DNA from: Sphingomonadaceae bacterium
GTDB taxonomy: Bacteria > Pseudomonadota > Alphaproteobacteria > Sphingomonadales > Sphingomonadaceae
Assembly (NCBI GenBank): GCA_009926135.1
Contig: RFPL01000001.1
Coordinates: 465,727 to 529,726, forward strand
Direction: 5' to 3'
DNA length: 64,000 nt
Within the stretch, counting starts at the first letter, position 1. Every line of letters begins with the position of its first letter. The translations under genes and the position numbers were made by a program. Shown piece by piece: positions 60,586 through 64,000 of this stretch. The notes beneath the pieces are model-generated. The model worked only from the letters and a program-made list of their open reading frames with translations, had not been told where the DNA came from and made no database searches.

Positions 60586-61437
60586 ATGCGCCGTACCGCC
60601 CTGCTGCTTTCCGCCCTTGCCCTTGCCGTCCCGTCCGCTGCTGCCCTGGCCAAGCCCGTCGCTACCCAGGCCAAGGCGATGAAAACCGAACTCGCCGCGG
60701 CCGTGGCCAGCCCGCTGCGCGACAAGGACCGCGCCCGCGATCAGTATCGCCGCCCGGCTGAAACGCTGGAATTCTTCCAGGTCACGCCGGACATGAAGGT
60801 GGGTGAATATGCGCCCGGCGGTGAATGGTATTCGCGCCTGCTGGGCCTCTACCTTGGCCCCAAGGGCAAGCTGGTCGGGCTCTATTTCGATCCCACCTCT
60901 GGCGCTTTCAACGAAAAGTCCCAGCAGGGCATTCGCGATGGGGCGGCCAAGTACCCGGCCGATGTGGCCGCTGCTTCGGGCCAGCCGGCGGAACGCTTCT
61001 CCGCCATGACGCTCGAAAAGCTTCCCGACGCGGAAAAGGGCACTTTCGATCGCATTCTGGTGATGCGGATGATGCACAACCTGATGCGCTGGAACATTGC
61101 CGACCGCGAGATCAAGGCGATGCGCGAACTGCTCAAGCCCAATGGCATGATCGGGATCGAGCAGCACCGCGCCAAGCCCGATGCGCCCTATTCCTACACT
61201 GACGGCAGCAGGGGTTACCTGCGCGAGGCCGACGTGATCAAGTTCATGGAGGTCAACGGCTTTACCTTCGTGGGCAAGAGCGAGGCCAATGCCAACAAGA
61301 AGGATCCGGCCAACTGGCCAGGCGGCGTCTGGACCCTGCCGCCGACCATGGGCGGAGCCAAGGAGGCGGACAAGGCCCGCCTGCAGGCGATCGGCGAAAC
61401 CGACCGGATGACGCTGCTCTTCCGCAAGCGTTCTTGA
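60586..61437 (+). CDS. Secreted SAM-methyltransferase-like protein (COG4798 type)
   Basis: A 283-residue protein with a signal peptide (MRRTALLLSALALAVPSAAALA). The mature part begins a class I methyltransferase fold: motif I variant KVGEYAPGGEWYSRLLGLYL (VvEiaPGgGyys type), then FDRILVMRMMHNLMRWN and MIGIEQHRAKPDAPY. This matches COG4798 predicted methyltransferases that carry export signals. How a periplasmic protein would obtain SAM is unclear, so it may bind something else. It is 32 bases before the amidase and on the same strand. Confidence 0.82.
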   Translation: MRRTALLLSALALAVPSAAALAKPVATQAKAMKTELAAAVASPLRDKDRARDQYRRPAETLEFFQVTPDMKVGEYAPGGEWYSRLLGLYLGPKGKLVGLYFDPTSGAFNEKSQQGIRDGAAKYPADVAAASGQPAERFSAMTLEKLPDAEKGTFDRILVMRMMHNLMRWNIADREIKAMRELLKPNGMIGIEQHRAKPDAPYSYTDGSRGYLREADVIKFMEVNGFTFVGKSEANANKKDPANWPGGVWTLPPTMGGAKEADKARLQAIGETDRMTLLFRKRS

Positions 61438-61469
61438 AGCCGGGAGCGCACTAACCTAAGTGCGGCGAC

Positions 61470-62321
61470 ATGAGCACGCTCACTGTCGCCGCCCTCCAGT
61501 TGCCGCTCGGTTCGTCCGACGAGGCTGCCAACATCGCTGCCGTCGCCGCGCTGGTCGAGGCGGCGGCGGCGCGGGGCGCGCAGGTGATCCTGCCGCCCGA
61601 GCTGTTTTCCGGCCCCTATTTCTGCAAGGTCGAGGATGAGGCGCTGTTTGCGCTCGCCCGCCCGACGGCGGAGCACCCCTCGGTCATCGCGATGCAGGCG
61701 CTGGCCGCCAAGCTGAAGGTCGCAATCCCGACCAGCTTCTTTGAGCGCGACGGACATCACTATTACAACACCTTGGCCTGGATTGATCCCGATGGCGCCA
61801 TCCAGGGGACTTACCGCAAGAGCCACATCCCCGATGGCCCGGGCTATGAAGAGAAGTACTATTTCCGGCCCGGCAATGACGGGTTCAAGGTCTGGAACGC
61901 TTTCGGGCACAAGCTGGGCGTCGGCATCTGCTGGGACCAGTGGTACCCGGAAACCGCCCGGGTGATGGCGCTGCTGGGAGCCGAGGTGCTGTTCTATCCC
62001 ACCGCGATCGGCAGCGAGCCCTATGACGCTGATCTCGACACCAGCCGGATGTGGCGCCGCGCGATGCAGGGCCATGCCGTGTCGAACTGCATGCCGGTGG
62101 TCGCTGCCAACCGGATCGGGGTAGAGGATGGCCAGCGCTTCTACGGCCACTCCTTCATCACGGACGAATGGGGCGATCTGGTCGAGGAGTTCGGCGGGGA
62201 AGAGAGCGGCGTGCTGCTCCACCGGATCGACCTTGCCCGTGCCGCGAAGCACCGGGCCGGGATGGGCTTCTTCCGGGATCGCCGTCCGCAGCTTTATGGC
62301 CGGATCGCGCAGGACATCTGA
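61470..62321 (+). CDS. aguB: N-carbamoylputrescine amidase
   Basis: A 283-residue nitrilase-superfamily enzyme that converts N-carbamoylputrescine to putrescine. The catalytic triad is Glu in ILPPELFSGPYFC, Lys in YRKSHIPDGPGYEEKYYF and Cys in VGICWDQWYPE. The PELFSGPYF and KYYFRPGN features are close to AguB. An agmatine deiminase partner (aguA) is not in the window. folK follows immediately. Confidence 0.92.
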   Translation: MSTLTVAALQLPLGSSDEAANIAAVAALVEAAAARGAQVILPPELFSGPYFCKVEDEALFALARPTAEHPSVIAMQALAAKLKVAIPTSFFERDGHHYYNTLAWIDPDGAIQGTYRKSHIPDGPGYEEKYYFRPGNDGFKVWNAFGHKLGVGICWDQWYPETARVMALLGAEVLFYPTAIGSEPYDADLDTSRMWRRAMQGHAVSNCMPVVAANRIGVEDGQRFYGHSFITDEWGDLVEEFGGEESGVLLHRIDLARAAKHRAGMGFFRDRRPQLYGRIAQDI

Positions 62322-62324
62322 CCC

Positions 62325-62819
62325 TTGCGCCAGCGCTACCTGATCGCGCTCGGTTCCAATCAGCGCCACCACCGGCACGGGCCGCCAACACGGGTGCTGC
62401 GCGCAGCCTTGGTTGCCCTTGAAACGGCGGGTCTCGCGATCAAGGCCGTTGCGCCCGTCCTTGCCAGCGCACCGATTGGCCCATCGCTGCGCCGCTATGC
62501 CAATGGTGCAGCGCTGATCAGCACTGACCTGATGCCTGACGAAGTGCTGTTGGCGCTCAAAGCCATCGAGCACGCCTTCGGTCGCCGCACCGGCGGGCAG
62601 CGTTGGTCGTCCCGCGTGCTCGACCTCGATCTCGTGCTGTGGAGTGGCGGGGCATGGTCCTCACCCGGCCTGATCGTGCCCCACGCCGCCTTCCGCACCC
62701 GCGACTTCGTACTGACCCCAGCCGCTGCACTCGCGCCGCGCTGGCGCGACCCGCTGAGCGGACTTTCGCTCCGGCACCTCAAGGCCCGCTTGACCCGCCC
62801 GCGCCCCATGCCTAGGTGA
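62325..62819 (+). CDS. folK: 2-amino-4-hydroxy-6-hydroxymethyldihydropteridine diphosphokinase FolK
   Basis: A 164-residue pyrophosphokinase in folate synthesis, from TTG 62325, three bases after the aguB stop. Blocks: YLIALGSNQRHHRHGPP (N-terminal SNxG region with a GSNQ variant), FGRRTGGQRWSSRVLDLDLVLW (ATP and Mg site with the DLDL acids) and PHAAFRTRDFVLTPAAALAP. It is short but complete. tRNA-Lys follows. Confidence 0.92.
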   Translation: MRQRYLIALGSNQRHHRHGPPTRVLRAALVALETAGLAIKAVAPVLASAPIGPSLRRYANGAALISTDLMPDEVLLALKAIEHAFGRRTGGQRWSSRVLDLDLVLWSGGAWSSPGLIVPHAAFRTRDFVLTPAAALAPRWRDPLSGLSLRHLKARLTRPRPMPR

Positions 62820-62845
62820 GCGCCACCCGTCGGCACGCACGGCAG

Positions 62846-62921
62846 GGGCCCTTAGCTCAGTCGGTAGAGCAACTGACTTTTAATCAGTAGGTCGCTGGTT
62901 CGAACCCAGCAGGGCTCACCA
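62846..62921 (+). tRNA. tRNA-Lys (anticodon TTT)
   Basis: A 76-base cloverleaf: acceptor GGGCCCT pairs with AGGGCTC (one G-T) and the encoded 3' end is ACCA. The D arm is in AGCTCAGTCGGTAGAGC, the anticodon loop CTTTTAA with stem CTGA/TCAG, and the T arm in GCTGGTTCGAACCCAGC. The AT-rich segment begins right after its 3' end. Confidence 0.97.
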
Positions 62922-62998
62922 TATCAATAATTTCAGTTGTTTACATGGACGTTTAGTCTATTGTAGCACAGAAAAGTATCACACTCTGAGATCAGCTG

Positions 62999-63772
62999 AT
63001 GGTGTCCGGAAAGCGTCGAAAAAGTGGACGTTCGCCAGCCAGGCGCCGTCAAGCACAGCGACTAGTTCGAGATCGGCAGATCTACCGAAAACTGCGGCAT
63101 GCGATTGACTTGTCCAAGCACTGGCATGACCTTTATCGGCAACCATACGAGCCTCTATCAGTGTTCGCTGGTAAGCCCGGATTTCCAAATGACCTGACGG
63201 CATTCCCAGTCACGACCCAGGATAACGGGTTGCCGATGCCGGCGTGGAATGATCTCTCCACTTGGCTCAAGACCCAGCTCTTAGTGATGGCTTTAGATCA
63301 ATGGCAGCTGCAGACCTTCACCGTTCACCTCCATGGGGGCTTAGTCGCGAAGTCAACAATCGAAGGGCGAGACCTTCGCTCGGTGGTGCGGGATCGCATC
63401 CGAAAGAAGTTGTCCAAAGCGCTTGGCCGGAAGGCGGAGTTCTTCTTCGTCGTTGAAGGATGGAGCAAGCGCACCAAGACGAAAACCCAATTGCACATCC
63501 ATGGCGGCGCCTTCATGCTGGAAGCGCAAGAGGGACCAATCATTCTGTCTGCAGTCGGAAAGGCATGTGGGCAAGGCCTGCGCGGCTCAAAGCCCGAGGC
63601 TAGGTCGATACATGGTAAAGTCTACTGGCGAGATGGCGAGACATACGTCAACTACATCTTCAAAAGCGTGAAGAGGCCGGATGATCGCCTGGAGAGACGC
63701 CGCAATCACATGTCACGTGAGGCTGTTGGAGCTGCGCGGGAATTTTGGCTCTTACTCACAGCACCACGGTGA
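62999..63772 (+). CDS. Putative HUH-endonuclease/replication-initiator-like protein
   Basis: A 257-residue basic protein from ATG 62999. Residues 166-168 (QLHIHGG) form an H-hydrophobic-H motif, preceded by a beta-rich stretch FFFVVEGWSKRTKT. Residues 107-114 (FTVHLHGG) could be the preceding strand (motif 1). Y216 and Y219 with K222 (YVNYIFK) could supply the nucleophilic tyrosine motif. This order resembles Rep/transposon HUH proteins such as plasmid and phage initiators, but the match is by pattern only. Codon use is unlike its neighbours and the gene is in AT-richer DNA. A relaxase or phage replication protein is possible. Confidence 0.5.
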   Translation: MVSGKRRKSGRSPARRRQAQRLVRDRQIYRKLRHAIDLSKHWHDLYRQPYEPLSVFAGKPGFPNDLTAFPVTTQDNGLPMPAWNDLSTWLKTQLLVMALDQWQLQTFTVHLHGGLVAKSTIEGRDLRSVVRDRIRKKLSKALGRKAEFFFVVEGWSKRTKTKTQLHIHGGAFMLEAQEGPIILSAVGKACGQGLRGSKPEARSIHGKVYWRDGETYVNYIFKSVKRPDDRLERRRNHMSREAVGAAREFWLLLTAPR

Positions 63773-63911
63773 GCCGTGACAAAGAGCGGCGGGATCGTTG
63801 CTCTAACGCGATGCGTAGATGATGAGCCCGAGCCATTCACTGATGCTTTCAGGCAGCCGACAATTAAAGGTTGAGCGGCAGCTTTGACCATCTGTTGTTC
63901 AAAAGCGGATG

Positions 63912-63989
63912 GGGTGGATGGCTCCCGCTCAAGGCATCTGAGTGCCAAGATGGGTTGCTGTCATGCAAACCCGAGCAAAGGAGCCACCC
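63912..63989 (+). ncRNA. Large hairpin leader before the truncated gene
   Basis: GGGTGG-AT-GGCTCC (63912-63925) pairs with GGAGCCACCC (63980-63989) with a 2-base bulge and a 54-base loop. The right arm contains the Shine-Dalgarno AAAGGAG of the next gene, so folding could mask translation. IS110-type elements carry structured noncoding ends, but nothing here proves one. Confidence 0.35.
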
Positions 63990-63992
63990 GCC

Positions 63993-64000
63993 ATGGAGAT
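63993..64000 (+). CDS. Start of a truncated gene (transposase possible)
   Basis: Only 8 bases, ATGGAGAT, are visible, encoding Met-Glu-Ile or similar. The AAAGGAG Shine-Dalgarno lies 9 bases ahead. Together with the hairpin leader this could be the start of an IS110-family transposase, but the sequence ends here and the identity is unknown. Confidence 0.3.

Larger units (their letters stand above)
62922..64000. mobile_element. Probable left edge of an integrated element at tRNA-Lys
   Basis: From the base after the tRNA 3' end the sequence becomes clearly richer in A/T (about half GC by eye, against roughly two-thirds elsewhere) and carries an HUH-like gene and a structured leader before a truncated gene. 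The tRNA 3' end is a classic integration site, but no integrase, att duplication or right end is visible in the window. Confidence 0.5.

Noticed and set aside
63706..63948. 80-codon minus-strand frame at the right edge
   Set aside because: It overlaps the end of the HUH-like gene, has no Shine-Dalgarno, and shows no family motif.

Overview
The window looks like chromosome from a GC-rich alphaproteobacterium of the order Sphingomonadales (Novosphingobium, Sphingopyxis or Erythrobacter type). The evidence is high GC with strong third-position G/C, the order cpoB-tilS, rpsT followed by dnaA, rpmH-rnpA-yidD-yidC-engB, ubiE-ubiB beside mutM, a TonB receptor paired with a TPR-sulfotransferase, and a CC_3452-type secreted protein. 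Many starts are TTG or GTG with 4-base stop/start overlaps. No ribosomal RNA, CRISPR array or complete insertion sequence is seen. Gene identities come from reading motifs in the translations; no database search was possible.

Layout. 1-9.3 kb: end of cpoB, tilS, a DsbA-fold isomerase, a zinc alcohol dehydrogenase, two short-chain dehydrogenases (HSD10-like and dienoyl-CoA-reductase-like), an L,D-transpeptidase, a glycosyltransferase, a phospholipase-D-type protein with an apparent 3' frameshift, and an M20 peptidase. 9.3-18.4 kb: a BetI-like TetR regulator with a palindromic operator, a Rieske oxygenase and flavoprotein operon, an amino acid permease, a TPR-sulfotransferase and a TonB-dependent receptor. 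18.4-25.1 kb: housekeeping (YbaK, LMW phosphatase, UbiB, UbiE, MutM, S20, DnaA). 25.1-29.5 kb: a TetR regulator with two tandem operators facing a small membrane gene broken by an in-frame TAG, then an acyl-CoA ligase and SDR operon, then moeB.

29.5-38.2 kb: sirtuin, dapB-nth, a dicarboxylate/amino acid symporter, dapE with an S1/P1 nuclease and a GST, trhO with a VOC protein, DUF1622 and engB. 38.2-45.2 kb: yidC-yidD-rnpA-rpmH, a ClpP-fold periplasmic protein, YifB, an HxlR regulator, a CC_3452-type protein, a HAD phosphatase and rpmJ. 45.3-53.6 kb: galE, a lipoprotein, an M14 carboxypeptidase, a sterol-desaturase-family protein, cdd, a GH25-like protein lacking key acids, UPF0262, dnaB and rpoZ. 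53.6-62.8 kb: a Rap1a-like protein, DUF3667, ftsH, a polytopic membrane protein, SDHAF4-like, RsmB-like, msrA, a secreted methyltransferase-like protein, an N-carbamoylputrescine amidase and folK. The right edge holds tRNA-Lys(TTT), then an abruptly AT-richer segment with an HUH-endonuclease-like gene and a structured leader before a truncated gene: probably the left edge of an integrated element.

Functional links. Nearly identical 16-bp palindromes (TTAATyGnnCGATTAA) lie upstream of the two-SDR operon and of the acyl-CoA ligase operon 25 kb away, suggesting one regulon for acyl-CoA (beta-oxidation-like) metabolism. Matching TTGACT-N17/18-TAACnG promoters with GC-rich discriminators precede rpmH, rpmJ and rpoZ, with a relative before rpsT. 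The strongest candidates for something new are the tRNA-Lys-bounded element, the BetI-like/Rieske/flavoprotein unit, the shared palindrome regulon, and the catalytically degenerate GH25 protein.
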